Part shown: positions 45,477 through 54,041 of the stretch, piece by piece | How positions within the stretch are numbered: the stretch's first letter is position 1 | How the letters are laid out: every line of letters begins with the position of its first letter | Source: Leptolyngbya subtilissima AS-A7 | GTDB taxonomy: Bacteria; Cyanobacteriota; Cyanobacteriia; Phormidesmidales; Phormidesmidaceae | Reading direction: 5' to 3' | DNA: 64,000 nucleotides | NCBI RefSeq assembly: GCF_039962255.1 | Contig: NZ_JAMPKY010000007.1 | Coordinates: 186,001 to 250,000, forward strand | Made by a program: the position numbers and the translations under genes | The notes under the pieces: model-generated | Databases searched by the model: none | What the model was told of the DNA's origin: nothing | Seen by the model: only the letters and a program-made list of their open reading frames with translations

Positions 45477-46292
45477 ATGTCACAAAATTTTTGGGATAAG
45501 GTGCTGGCCTTTGCCGAGGCGACCACAACAACAGTGGGGCAAAAGCTGCTCGAAGACTTTGGCCAGGTGCAGGCCGATTTGAAAGCCGATGGCAGTTTGG
45601 TGACCCGGTGCGATCGCTGGGCCGACGACACCCTGCGCGCCGCCATTCACCAGCAGTTCGCCGATCACGGTGTGCTCAGCGAAGAGGTAGAGCACATCTT
45701 TCCCGCCACCGACTGGTGCTGGATTATTGACCCGATCGACGGTACCACCAACTTTACCCGCGGCATTCCGGTGTGGGGCATTTCCCTGGGTTTGCTGTAT
45801 CGCGGCACTCCTGTGTTTGGCTACGTGGCCATGCCGCCGCTCAACCAGTCCTTCTATGGCTACTGGCCAGGGGAAAGCGGGCTGGAGATGCCCAGGGGCG
45901 CATTCTGCAATGGTCGTCCTATCCACAGCAGCGCCGCATCCCCCGACAAGACCCAGTTCTTTAGCCTCTGCGCCCGTAGCACCTCGGTGCTGGAGAAACC
46001 CTTTCCCTGCAAGATTCGCATGCTGGGGTCGGCGGCCTACAACCTGCTGCTGGTGGGGGCTGGCTGGGCAATTGGCGCGGTAGAAGCAACACCCAAGATT
46101 TGGGATATTGCAGCAGTATGGGCGATCGTCCAAGCTGCCGGAGCCACCTGGGTACCGCTAGATGATGTGGAACCCTTCCCGCTGGAGGTGGGCAAAGATT
46201 ACAGCACTCGCCCCTACCCCACGCTAGCAACAGCCCAGGCTCCTTTGGTAAAGGCTTTCCGGCCGTTAGTACAGCAAGTGGCCAATTCCTAG
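45477..46292 (+). CDS. Inositol monophosphatase-family phosphatase
   Basis: 271 residues. The metal-binding motifs are complete: LSEEVEH (about residues 60-66), WIIDPIDGTTNF (about 83-94) and KIWDIAAVWAIVQAAGA near 205. This is the lithium-sensitive Mg-dependent phosphatase fold; substrates in cyanobacteria include inositol-1-phosphate, fructose-1,6-bisphosphate, PAP and histidinol phosphate, and sequence alone does not decide. It is cytosolic. ATG at 45477 is 2 bp after the pucC-like stop; earlier in-frame codons lie inside that gene. The TetR gene converges 23 bp downstream. Confidence 0.92.
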   Translation: MSQNFWDKVLAFAEATTTTVGQKLLEDFGQVQADLKADGSLVTRCDRWADDTLRAAIHQQFADHGVLSEEVEHIFPATDWCWIIDPIDGTTNFTRGIPVWGISLGLLYRGTPVFGYVAMPPLNQSFYGYWPGESGLEMPRGAFCNGRPIHSSAASPDKTQFFSLCARSTSVLEKPFPCKIRMLGSAAYNLLLVGAGWAIGAVEATPKIWDIAAVWAIVQAAGATWVPLDDVEPFPLEVGKDYSTRPYPTLATAQAPLVKAFRPLVQQVANS

Positions 46293-46315
46293 ACAGCGCG
46301 ATCGCCAGCCCAAAG

Positions 46316-47098
46316 TTACAGGGACTCGGCGGCAGGGCGCACAAACTGCTTTCCGCAATCCTTGCAGAGATAGCACTGCTTGCCCCGCCGTCGCCCGTTT
46401 TTAGCCAGCTCCTGAGAATTACAGTGAGGGCAAATCATTACATTCATTACATGCTCGTGAATCTGATCGCCCACATCGGCAGCTAGGTACGCAGCCAATA
46501 GCACTGGAATTTGCTGCACTAGGCGATCGCGCTTTTCTTGATCGGGCTGCCGCAGGGCCGCCAAGATCAGGGCGTTGCAGCTGTGGACGCAGACCTCCGC
46601 CAGGAGATTGCGCCGCTCCGTTGACAGGTCTGGGTTGCGCTGATGCAGGATGGTGGAGAGAAATGCGATTGCTTCCTGGGTCAGGTTGTCGTCGATAGTT
46701 TGGAAGCGATCGCGCGCCGTGTAAAACTGCACAAACATCACCCGCGACACCGGCTGCTCAAACATTGCCACCACGCCAGTGGTGAGCTGAGTCAACATTT
46801 CCTGTAGCGGCAGTCGCCAAAACTCTTGGGCATTGGCCTGGCTCCACATAGCCTGCACCCGCTCCAGGTGGCGTAGTTCCATCGCGTTAAAGATCGCCGT
46901 TTTATCGGGAAAGAACTGGTACAGCGACCCAATCGCCGTGCCCGCTCGTTCGGCAATTTGGTGAGTAGTGGCCGCCTCATAGCCCACTTCGTCAAACACC
47001 AGCGCGGCGGCTTCTAGAATTTTTTCGACCCGCTGTTGGCCCCGCTGCTGCTTGGGCTGGCGGCGCAGGCGACTTGACGAATGCGAGTCATTTGTCAT
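46316..47098 (-). CDS. TetR-family regulator with a C-terminal zinc ribbon
   Basis: 260 residues. The DNA-binding helix-turn-helix is at about 20-65 (ILEAAALVFDEVGYEAATTHQIAERAGTAIGSLYQFFPDKTAIF). The middle is a TetR ligand domain. The last 38 residues are CPHCNSQELAKNGRRRG, then C242, YLCKDC and GKQFVR, a two-CXXC zinc ribbon like the N terminus of IS1-type and related transposase proteins. It starts with ATG at 47098 and is divergent from the Rieske oxygenase gene, 52 bp apart; it probably controls that gene in response to a small molecule or metal. The extra ribbon could contact DNA or sense metal or redox state (inference). Confidence 0.9.
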   Translation of the reverse strand: MTNDSHSSSRLRRQPKQQRGQQRVEKILEAAALVFDEVGYEAATTHQIAERAGTAIGSLYQFFPDKTAIFNAMELRHLERVQAMWSQANAQEFWRLPLQEMLTQLTTGVVAMFEQPVSRVMFVQFYTARDRFQTIDDNLTQEAIAFLSTILHQRNPDLSTERRNLLAEVCVHSCNALILAALRQPDQEKRDRLVQQIPVLLAAYLAADVGDQIHEHVMNVMICPHCNSQELAKNGRRRGKQCYLCKDCGKQFVRPAAESL

Positions 47099-47140
47099 AT
47101 TTTTAAAACACGACGAATTTCTCACAATTTTATATCTATC

Positions 47141-47145
47141 GGAGG
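47141..47145 (+). promoter_or_regulatory. Ribosome binding site fixing the Rieske oxygenase start
   Basis: A perfect GGAGG lies five bases before the ATG at 47151. An open frame reaching back to 47052 crosses the TetR start and lacks such a site, so the ATG at 47151 is preferred. Confidence 0.85.
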
Positions 47146-47150
47146 CTTCT

Positions 47151-48146
47151 ATGCAGTCCATGCTTCCCGGTGCGCCTTGGCTTGTGGCGCACAAGTCTAT
47201 GCTGGCTACTAACCAGCTCCGCAAAATTTCCCTCTACGGTAATGATTACGTCCTGTGGAGAGATGGCGCAGGCGAGATTCACGCCCTGCCCAACGCCTGC
47301 CCGCACATGGGGGCGATGCTGTCAGAAGGCTGGTGCGAAGCAGCGGGTGACGGCAGCAGTCGAGTCGTTTGCCCCTTCCATGCCCTCGCGTTTGACGATC
47401 GGGGTTGCACGGTGCTGCCGGGGTCCAAACAGCAAACCCTGCCTCAGCTGGAGCCCCTAGAGCTAATTATCCAGGGCGATTTTGTTTGGTCCTACGGGGG
47501 TTACGAGCCCAAGGTGCCAATTCCCGGGGTGCTGAATGCGATCGCAGCCGAATACAGATTCATTGGCCACACCGCCGATTGCGCAGTAGAAACCGACCTG
47601 CTCACCATGCTGCTCAACATGCACGACTACAACCACCAAAACGGCACCCACCGCAATCTGTTTCGCATTGACGAAGTGCAGTTTCACCAGTTCGTCGATC
47701 GGGGGCACGAATCCCATGCCTACTACGACATGCCCACCGCCCCTTACGCCCTAGCGGAAAAACTCCGTCGTCCAGACTTATTTTTGCTGCCCAACACCAT
47801 CGAGGCCCATCTCGAAAATCACTTTCCATCTCTCATTATTTTTCACGGAGACTCACCCCTGGGCAAATTGGTGCAGTGCCATCTATTTGTGCCCGAGGCC
47901 GAAAACCGCACCCGTACTTATATTTTGCTGTTTGGCTTGGCCAAGCACCCCGTCTTCAATCTGCTAGGGCGCAGCTATCTCAACTTTGGCAAAGTGGTGG
48001 TCGATCAAGATGCCGATATCTTAGGCAAGATTTACCCCAACAGCCCGCAGAAAATCAAACTCAACAATGAGGTAGGCATGGACTGGGTGAAACGTAATTT
48101 CGCCAGCTTTCCAGCAGTGGTTAAACCAAATTTTTCTAAAGCGTAG
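47151..48146 (+). CDS. Rieske-type aromatic-ring-hydroxylating oxygenase
   Basis: 331 residues. The Rieske 2Fe-2S ligands are C50 and H52 (NACPHMGAM) and C74 and H77 (CPFHALAF). The mononuclear iron site fits D159-x2-H162-x4-H167 in MHDYNHQNGTHRN, the canonical oxygenase alpha-subunit pattern. Such proteins in cyanobacteria include chlorophyllide a oxygenase/PaO relatives and sterol- or betaine-type demethylases; this short protein without a C-terminal membrane anchor cannot be assigned. The divergent TetR gene is the likely regulator. It ends 2 bp before the convergent PSI accumulation factor gene. Confidence 0.9.
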   Translation: MQSMLPGAPWLVAHKSMLATNQLRKISLYGNDYVLWRDGAGEIHALPNACPHMGAMLSEGWCEAAGDGSSRVVCPFHALAFDDRGCTVLPGSKQQTLPQLEPLELIIQGDFVWSYGGYEPKVPIPGVLNAIAAEYRFIGHTADCAVETDLLTMLLNMHDYNHQNGTHRNLFRIDEVQFHQFVDRGHESHAYYDMPTAPYALAEKLRRPDLFLLPNTIEAHLENHFPSLIIFHGDSPLGKLVQCHLFVPEAENRTRTYILLFGLAKHPVFNLLGRSYLNFGKVVVDQDADILGKIYPNSPQKIKLNNEVGMDWVKRNFASFPAVVKPNFSKA

Positions 48147-48148
48147 TG

Positions 48149-48763
48149 CTACTGCTCTGGCACCAGCTCCGAATTCACCTCGTTGATGGGGCGACGGCGC
48201 AGCTCTTCCGACTCGGTGCGAGGCAGCAGGTCAAAGACCTCTCGCATGACATCGTCGATCGCCTCGTAGGGCACTATGCCAACTTCGTTAAATACCAGCT
48301 CTCCCTGGGCATTGAACACCAGAGTCTGGGGAACAGCATCCTTAAAGTAGTAGCCCGGCTCGTTGGGCTCGTAGGAATCTTTGACGGGAATTGCGTCGGC
48401 CATAATCGGCACAAAATTGGTCACCCGCCCGTAGGGAGCCTGAAGCTGAGAAATAACCGACGCAAATTTCTTACAGTCGCTGCTGTCGTCTACATAGATC
48501 ACCACAATGGCGGGCTTGCCGTAGCGCAGCGATTGCTCCAGGCTGACCTTGGGCGGCACTAGCGACCCATTGCCGGCATAGAGGGCAAAGATATTGCCGT
48601 CATAATTGTCGTCAGTGAGACCGGCTAGGGCAACGGGCTGCCCGCCCAGACTCAGCCACAGCACTAGGGCCGCGCAGGCTAGGCCAAAGCCACGGCTCAG
48701 GCCAGTCATGGCCTTGGGGAAAACGGCTAGGGTAGAAAACGGTGCAATAAGCCAGCGCAGCAT
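48149..48763 (-). CDS. Thylakoid membrane photosystem I accumulation factor (thioredoxin-like)
   Basis: 204 residues. A signal or membrane segment (LACAALVLWLSLGGQPVALA) precedes a thioredoxin-like domain. LTDDNYDGNIFALYAGNGSLVPP, IYVDDSSDCKKFASVISQLQ and VPQTLVFNAQGELVFNE match the family reported to aid PSI accumulation. In place of CXXC it has DSSDCK, a single cysteine, so a redox-exchange reaction of the usual type is not expected. The domain faces the lumen or periplasm. ATG at 48763 has AAGGA ten bases upstream; a second ATG lies 18 codons later. The upstream lipoprotein gene on the same strand is about 85 bp away. Confidence 0.85.
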   Translation of the reverse strand: MLRWLIAPFSTLAVFPKAMTGLSRGFGLACAALVLWLSLGGQPVALAGLTDDNYDGNIFALYAGNGSLVPPKVSLEQSLRYGKPAIVVIYVDDSSDCKKFASVISQLQAPYGRVTNFVPIMADAIPVKDSYEPNEPGYYFKDAVPQTLVFNAQGELVFNEVGIVPYEAIDDVMREVFDLLPRTESEELRRRPINEVNSELVPEQ

Positions 48764-48847
48764 GGCAATGTCCTTGGTCTAGGGGCTGAGGCCGAGGCGT
48801 AATAGCCACGAAGCCACAGACTCTATTAGGCCACAGAATGGCGGCGC

Positions 48848-49462
48848 TTAAAGCTGAGAAGCACGAAATTCCTCTACTACGGCCCGCATGGCTTCGGCAT
48901 TAGCCGTGCGGAGATCGTCGGGGGTCCACACTACCACCTGATAGTATTCTTCGCCCATTTCAACAGTGGTGTGTAGGTAGGCCACGGCCTGTTCAGACAC
49001 ATTGCCCCGCACCTCGTACTGCACCGCCGGAAAGCTGCTGATCCGCTCGACGCCGGTACGGGCCTGGTTGGCAAGTACCTGTCTAAAGCCGCCCTTGAGA
49101 ATTTGCAAATAAACGTTGGCCTGATCCTCGATATTGCCGGAGCCCACCGCCTCGCGATTTTCACCGAGCACGACCAAAAACATGTTTTCGTCGAGGTTGT
49201 AGGCCTCGAGGTCGGCATTGTTGTGCAGGGTGCCGGTAGGGGCGGCGCTCCAGCCGGGTTGCAGCCGGAGCTGCACGGGTTTCATGCGGCTCACCAGCAT
49301 ATCGCCGCGAAACCCGCTGTCAACATACTGGTTGCTCATCTCGCCAGTGCCCTCGAGCGATCGCGACAGACCCAGGGTGTCGCACCCCGCTAGCCCCAGC
49401 GCCACTAGCCCTGCCACTAGAACGGGCCGCATCCACTGCCCTGTCCCTGTCACTCCAGCCAT
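48848..49462 (-). CDS. Predicted lipoprotein
   Basis: 204 residues. The N terminus MRPVLVAGLVALGLAGCDT has a lipobox LAGC with the modified cysteine at residue 27. The mature part (FRGDMLVSRMKPVQLRLQPGWSAAP, LEAYNLDENMFLVVLGENREA, AVQYEVRGNVSEQAVAYLHT) is a compact alpha/beta domain of a kind I see as conserved in cyanobacteria but cannot name. It is probably anchored in the outer leaflet of the plasma or outer membrane. GGGTGAG precedes the ATG at 49462. It is divergent from ychF, 144 bp apart. Confidence 0.85.
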   Translation of the reverse strand: MAGVTGTGQWMRPVLVAGLVALGLAGCDTLGLSRSLEGTGEMSNQYVDSGFRGDMLVSRMKPVQLRLQPGWSAAPTGTLHNNADLEAYNLDENMFLVVLGENREAVGSGNIEDQANVYLQILKGGFRQVLANQARTGVERISSFPAVQYEVRGNVSEQAVAYLHTTVEMGEEYYQVVVWTPDDLRTANAEAMRAVVEEFRASQL

Positions 49463-49541
49463 AGCTCACCCTTTTGCGGTCGTTGGTTTGGTTTGCCTTA
49501 AGGGTATAGCAACACCTCCGCAATGGCCCCATCCTCTCCTA

Positions 49542-49585
49542 TGCTAGATAGGTGTTTGCCGATGGCGGCAAACACCTATCTAGCA
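49542..49585. repeat. 20-bp perfect palindrome in the ychF leader
   Basis: TGCTAGATAGGTGTTTGCCG and its exact complement CGGCAAACACCTATCTAGCA flank a 4-base ATGG loop. It ends 21 bp before the ychF ATG. As both neighbouring genes start from this region, it is not a terminator for either. Confidence 0.9.
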
Positions 49586-49606
49586 ATTTCAATTTAGAGT
49601 TACCCC

Positions 49607-50698
49607 ATGTTACGAGCTGGCATTGTTGGCCTGCCCAACGTTGGCAAATCAACCCTATTTAACGCCGTGGTGGCCAACGCCAAGGCCCAGGCCGCAAACT
49701 TTCCCTTTTGCACTATCGAACCAAACGTGGGCATTGTGGCGGTGCCCGATGCCCGGCTGCGGGTGCTAGCCGACATCTCTAGCTCAGTGGAGACGGTGCC
49801 GGCTCGGGTTGAGTTTGTTGATATTGCGGGCCTGGTGCAGGGGGCCAGCCAAGGCGAAGGACTGGGCAACCAGTTTTTGGCCAATATTCGCGAGGTGGAT
49901 GCGATCGTCCACGTGGTGCGCTGCTTTGAGGACGACGACATCATTCATGTCTCCGGCTCGGTTGACCCGGTGCGCGACATTGAGGTGATCAACCTCGAGT
50001 TGGCCCTGTCTGACCTAGCCCAGCTCGAACGCCGGGTCGATCGGGTACGCAAGCTGGCCCGCGCCGACAAAGAGGCCCAGGCCGAGCTGGCCATTCTCGA
50101 AAAAATATTGCCGGTGCTCAACGAGGGCAAACCTGCCCGCCAGGTGGAACTCGACGCCGAAGCCGAGGCGATCATCAAGCCTCTGGGGCTGCTCACCCGT
50201 AAGCCCGTCATCTACGCCACCAACGTCTCTGAAGAGGATCTGGCCAGCGGCAATGCCTGGGTGGAGCAGGTGCGGGCGGTGGCGGCAGCAGAAAATGCCC
50301 AGGTGGTGGTGATTTCAGCCCAGGTGGAGTCAGAACTGGTGGATTTGAACGACGAGGAGCGCAAGGACTTTCTCGAAGCCCTCGGCGTCGAAGAAGGCGG
50401 CCTCAAGACGTTGATTCGCGCTACCTACGAACTGCTGGGGCTGCGCACCTATTTCACCACTGGCCCGAAGGAAACCCGCGCCTGGACAATTAAGGCGGGC
50501 ATGGTTGCCCCCCAGGCGGCTGGCGTTATTCACACCGACTTTGAGCGGGGCTTTATTCGCGCCGAGACAGTGGCCTACAAGGACCTGGTGGCCGCAGGGT
50601 CAATGGCTACGGCCAAAGATAAAGGGCAGGTCCGCAGCGAGGGCAAAGAGTATGTGGTGCAGGAAGGCGATGTGATGCTATTTCGGTTCAACGTGTAG
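49607..50698 (+). CDS. ychF: Redox-regulated ATPase YchF
   Basis: 363 residues, the normal length. The G1 motif is GLPNVGKST (residues 8-16), G3 [15 protein letters not shown]4 YATNVSE, and a C-terminal TGS-like domain ([31 protein letters not shown]). YchF/OLA1 prefers ATP, binds ribosomes and is linked to translation control and stress tolerance. The C-terminal [10 protein letters not shown] is typical. The start ATG at 49607 follows TTACCCC without a clear ribosome site and sits 21 bp after the 20-bp palindrome. Confidence 0.97.
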   Translation: MLRAGIVGLPNVGKSTLFNAVVANAKAQAANFPFCTIEPNVGIVAVPDARLRVLADISSSVETVPARVEFVDIAGLVQGASQGEGLGNQFLANIREVDAIVHVVRCFEDDDIIHVSGSVDPVRDIEVINLELALSDLAQLERRVDRVRKLARADKEAQAELAILEKILPVLNEGKPARQVELDAEAEAIIKPLGLLTRKPVIYATNVSEEDLASGNAWVEQVRAVAAAENAQVVVISAQVESELVDLNDEERKDFLEALGVEEGGLKTLIRATYELLGLRTYFTTGPKETRAWTIKAGMVAPQAAGVIHTDFERGFIRAETVAYKDLVAAGSMATAKDKGQVRSEGKEYVVQEGDVMLFRFNV

Positions 50699-50829
50699 CT
50701 CGCGTTTTACCATCCTCCAAAGCACACAAAAAACCTCGCCGCAATAGTGGTTTGTGGGGGAAAATCTATCTACAATTTGACCCATTGGCGGGGCTGGTTC
50801 TCTAGCTCCAGGTTTGTAGGTATATCGCT

Positions 50830-51693
50830 GTGGCTTTACCGCTTCCACCCTATCTTCAGTTTCGCTCGGCGCTACATCGGCTTCAGCGGGTCCCCCCTTG
50901 GGCGCTGCTGTCGCTGGTGTTGAATGGGCTGCTGTTTATCACGGCGATGGCGATGCTGCGACAGCTGAGTCAAGCGGGGGATGCGGTGCTGCCCCAGGCC
51001 AACGCCTTTGCGGCTGACCCGCAACCGGTTGCCCCCTTTGAGCCTGAGTTGGGAAAGCGCCACAGCCTCGATTACGAGCAGTGGGTGGCGCTGCTGGCAG
51101 CCGAGGCTGAGGCTGCGGTAGCCATTGATGCGCCAAGTCAGACGGTTTTGCTGGGCGATTCCCTAACGCTGTGGTTTCCGGCCAACATGCTGCCGGGACG
51201 TAGAACCTGGATAAATCAAGCCATCTCAGGGGAAAAATCGACTGGCCTGCGCGATCGCCTCTACTTGCTCGACGGCACCTCACCCGAAGCGGTATTCATC
51301 ATGGTGGGCATCAACGACTTGATCTGGGGCGGTTCTGAGGCCGACCTGGTGTACAACGTCCGCAAAATGGTGGACTACTTACACCAAACTCATCCCCAAA
51401 CGCGAGTGGTGGTGCAGTCAATTTTGCCCCACGGCGGTGAAATGGCCACCTGGGAAGGGCGCGATCGCCTGGTGGCCGTTTCCCCCGATCTAATTCGCGC
51501 TGTGAATGCTCAGCTTAAGGCCGTAGCCGCCGAGACCGGGGCTGAATTTTTGGATTTGTATCCGCTGTTTGTCAATGGCGACGGTTATCTGCGAGCCGAC
51601 CTTACTACCGACGGGCTGCATCTCAACCAGGATGGCTACATGGTGTGGCGCACTGCTCTGGCCCTGCTCAATGAGACAGAGTTTCAACCCTAG
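50830..51693 (+). CDS. Membrane-anchored SGNH/GDSL hydrolase
   Basis: 287 residues. A signal anchor (WALLSLVLNGLLFITAMAML) is followed by an SGNH domain: block I LLGDSLTLWFP (catalytic Ser), block II QAISGEKS (Gly), block III GINDLIWG (Asn) and block V TTDGLHLNQDGY (Asp/His). It is likely an extracytoplasmic esterase on polysaccharide acetyl groups or lipids. The start is GTG at 50830; the residues before it lack coding character. Its 3' end overlaps the next gene, on the opposite strand, by 26 bp. Confidence 0.9.
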   Translation: MALPLPPYLQFRSALHRLQRVPPWALLSLVLNGLLFITAMAMLRQLSQAGDAVLPQANAFAADPQPVAPFEPELGKRHSLDYEQWVALLAAEAEAAVAIDAPSQTVLLGDSLTLWFPANMLPGRRTWINQAISGEKSTGLRDRLYLLDGTSPEAVFIMVGINDLIWGGSEADLVYNVRKMVDYLHQTHPQTRVVVQSILPHGGEMATWEGRDRLVAVSPDLIRAVNAQLKAVAAETGAEFLDLYPLFVNGDGYLRADLTTDGLHLNQDGYMVWRTALALLNETEFQP

Positions 51694-52288
51694 GGTGGGC
51701 AGCGGTTGGGGCATGCCAAAACTGTTCTGGACCTTCTATAAACCATGAGGGTGAGCAATCGCCCACCACCGTCAACGGACAAACCCCGGGCACTAGGCTA
51801 ACGGCCAGATCCACAGCCGCAAAGCTGAGCCGGCGATCGCTAGGGCAAACCTCTACCTGAGCAGAGGTCACCCCTTGGCCATGGTGGGGCAGGATATAGG
51901 TGGCCGTAAGCGTATAGGAGCCGGCCGGCAGGTCATAAAAGCAGTAATGACCATCGCCGCCGCTCTGGGTTTGGTCGGGTCGGGCTAGGGCCAGCGGCTG
52001 CTCTAAGCAATCAAGCAACCGCTGCGCTGTTGCTAGAGGGGCCGAAGACCGCTGCCAGTCGGCAATGAGGTCACCGTAGTGGGCTTGAACATCAGGGCGA
52101 TGGGCGATCGCAGCAACTAAAAGCGCCATGAGCCCTTCGGCAAAGGCCGCCGGGGCAGCAGTGATGCGCACCACGGCCTGGGGCATGATGTCGCCGGTAG
52201 CGGCGTTGGTGATGGTGCCTGCGATCGCAACTCGATAGGGTCGAGCAGCATCGGGCAAAGGCTGGTTGGCTGTCTGAGAGCCGGGCAT
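51668..52288 (-). CDS. Carboxypeptidase-regulatory-like (beta-sandwich) protein
   Basis: 206 residues. Two stretches, VAIAGTITNAATGDIMPQAVVRIT (about 20-43) and GHYCFYDLPAGSYTLTATY (about 112-130), are the hallmark of the carboxypeptidase regulatory-like Ig fold, here interrupted by a helical insert (about 48-100). There is no signal peptide. The function is unknown. The C terminus overlaps the convergent GDSL gene by 26 bp. ATG at 52288 fits the composition; no strong ribosome site is seen. Confidence 0.75.
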   Translation of the reverse strand: MPGSQTANQPLPDAARPYRVAIAGTITNAATGDIMPQAVVRITAAPAAFAEGLMALLVAAIAHRPDVQAHYGDLIADWQRSSAPLATAQRLLDCLEQPLALARPDQTQSGGDGHYCFYDLPAGSYTLTATYILPHHGQGVTSAQVEVCPSDRRLSFAAVDLAVSLVPGVCPLTVVGDCSPSWFIEGPEQFWHAPTAAHPRVETLSH

Positions 52289-52817
52289 AGCTATCTTCCA
52301 ATAAAATTACAAGGTAAATCGGGCACTGCTGCACGAATCGGAGCGCGCCGGCCAGTCATAAAATCAGAACTGCTAAGCATTCGGCATTGCAAGGCACAAC
52401 GGTTTTGCCTAGAAGTTTCGAGATTGCAGTCTGGTTAAGGTCTGGCAAGCCAGCTTGCAGCTAAGCCTGCCTGGAAAAACAAAGAGTTACAGAAGTAGCT
52501 TTAAAGCGCCTGGGCCTGATTGGCCCCCTAGGACCAGCGCATTTTTCAATGGCAAAGCAAATTTAATTGAGAGAGCAATTGCAAAGAATTTATTGTTAGC
52601 GTCAGCATATACTCGCGTGAAGCCAGAGGCTATTGCGAGCCCAAGCCCATGCTACTGCGATTTGTCGCAGCGTTGAAGTGCCGTTAAATTAAATTTGCAT
52701 CAAGAACGTTTTGGGTTGTGTGATAGAAGGGCACCGAGGCAGGACAACAGACATGGGATAGTGGTTCAACGATGATTTAGATTTAGGCAGAATAGCCCAC
52801 TGACGCTCACACTTATC
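52289..52817. other. Intergenic region with 12-bp inverted repeats
   Basis: 529 bp without a supported gene. A short open frame at 52455-52676 has no coding character. A pair of 12-bp inverted repeats at 52557-52568 and 52687-52698 bounds a 142-bp block. Confidence 0.55.
52557..52698. repeat. 142-bp block bounded by 12-bp perfect inverted repeats
   Basis: GCAAATTTAATT (52557-52568) and AATTAAATTTGC (52687-52698) are exact complements. The block has no gene and could be a small non-autonomous element; no target duplication is visible. Confidence 0.45.
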
Positions 52818-53675
52818 TCATATCGGCACCAGTTCCAAGCGATAGCGATACAACGCCACAGGTTGATTCTGGGCCCTGAGAAACTCGGGATCCTGGGGCG
52901 ACAAATACACCGCCGTCACCTGGTCAGCCCCCACGCGGGTGGCGAAACCCGACCCCGCAGAGCCGTCTGCTACTCGGCGATAGGCGGTGGTAGTTTCCAC
53001 TTCATTGAAGTAAGGAATCGCAACGCCACCCCGAAACACCTGCTGAAACCGCTCCACGGTGATAAATTCAGCCTCCCCAAGCACTTCAACGGCTCGAGCC
53101 GTCACCGTGGACTCAAGCTGACGGTTGCCCTCCAGCAGCGTCACCTGGCGGTTGGGGTTGCCGGGGTCTACCTTGACCGCCTGCACCGCGGTCTCTCCCA
53201 GGTAGGCACGGGCCATGCTTAATCCATTAAAGGCGCGATCGGCCACGGTTTGCGGCGAACCGGCTACAGCGGGGATTAAACGCAGCGCGGCTCCCAGCGG
53301 GCCACGCTGCGCCCCTCGTGGTGCTGCTACAAACTGCACTGGACAGGTCACTGGTACACCCAGCTGAGCCCGATTACCCTCAAAACCAGGAGTCACCAAG
53401 TCAGGAGCCATGGGTGCTGCCAAATCGACTAGAGTGCTGGTAAGCTGCCACTTGCCCTGCAACCAATCGGGGTAAACCAAGTCACCTTGAGCCACAGGCA
53501 AGGCGGGCTTGGTGCCCCACTGGGGAAAAGCCGCTAGGCGCTCGACCAAACTTTGACCGCCCTTTAGAGCCGTCGCTCCCGCCGGAGCCTGACCGCTGCA
53601 CAGTAGCCACACCGTCAGCAGCAGGGTGAGCCAGAACAGACGGCGGCGCAGAAGAGTGAGCAGCGATCGGGGCAT
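52818..53675 (-). CDS. DUF6816-like lumenal protein
   Basis: 285 residues with a cleavable signal (RRRLFWLTLLLTVWLLCSGQAPAGATA). The mature part (YPDWLQGKWQLTSTLVDL, GVPVTCPVQFV, ADRAFNGLSMARAYLG, ERFQQVFRGGVAIPYFNEVETTTAYRR) matches a cyanobacterial and plastid family, which I believe is DUF6816, with beta-barrel character. It is probably in the thylakoid lumen or periplasm. The function is unknown. ATG at 53675 begins the signal. It is monocistronic. Confidence 0.8.
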   Translation of the reverse strand: MPRSLLTLLRRRLFWLTLLLTVWLLCSGQAPAGATALKGGQSLVERLAAFPQWGTKPALPVAQGDLVYPDWLQGKWQLTSTLVDLAAPMAPDLVTPGFEGNRAQLGVPVTCPVQFVAAPRGAQRGPLGAALRLIPAVAGSPQTVADRAFNGLSMARAYLGETAVQAVKVDPGNPNRQVTLLEGNRQLESTVTARAVEVLGEAEFITVERFQQVFRGGVAIPYFNEVETTTAYRRVADGSAGSGFATRVGADQVTAVYLSPQDPEFLRAQNQPVALYRYRLELVPI

Positions 53676-54041
53676 AGATGAGCGACCAAGATGACAAGCT
53701 AGAACGACCTAAATTCAGACCTAGCATACCTTAGGTGAAGATCTGCTCTACGCCCCCGATTGGAATGGGCTAAGGGTTGGTTCACCGAACCTACAGACTG
53801 GATAGATTAGCTGATTTTTCTGGCCTACCTAAGCAGCGCAGATTGAGAACTGTTAAGGTTGCAAGAATCAGAACTGCCCTGGCTCAAACAACCGTTTACC
53901 AAGGCCGAGCTTCTGGCTATCCTAAAATATCTATCCTAGGGTAGAGGACACCTTCTTTTTGCTCCGACATTCGCTCCTGCGACCTGAAACGCTGGCAGTT
54001 ATAACCCAAATCCCAATTATCGTCGCCGTTGAGGATTTCTT
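53676..54041. other. Divergent intergenic region before the pentapeptide gene
   Basis: 366 bp without a gene. An eight-base direct repeat CTATCCTA occurs twice, 14 bp apart (53917 and 53931). Otherwise nothing recognisable; the last part carries the ribosome site of the TTG-started pentapeptide gene. Confidence 0.5.
54031..54035 (+). promoter_or_regulatory. Ribosome binding site deciding a TTG start
   Basis: GAGGA lies six bases before the TTG at 54042. No ATG exists before the pentapeptide repeats, so this TTG is the likely start. Confidence 0.75.

Noticed and set aside
52455-52676. Open frame of 73 codons in a gene-free interval
   Set aside because: The composition is not coding-like, no ribosome site is present, and it overlaps an inverted-repeat block; no family recognised.
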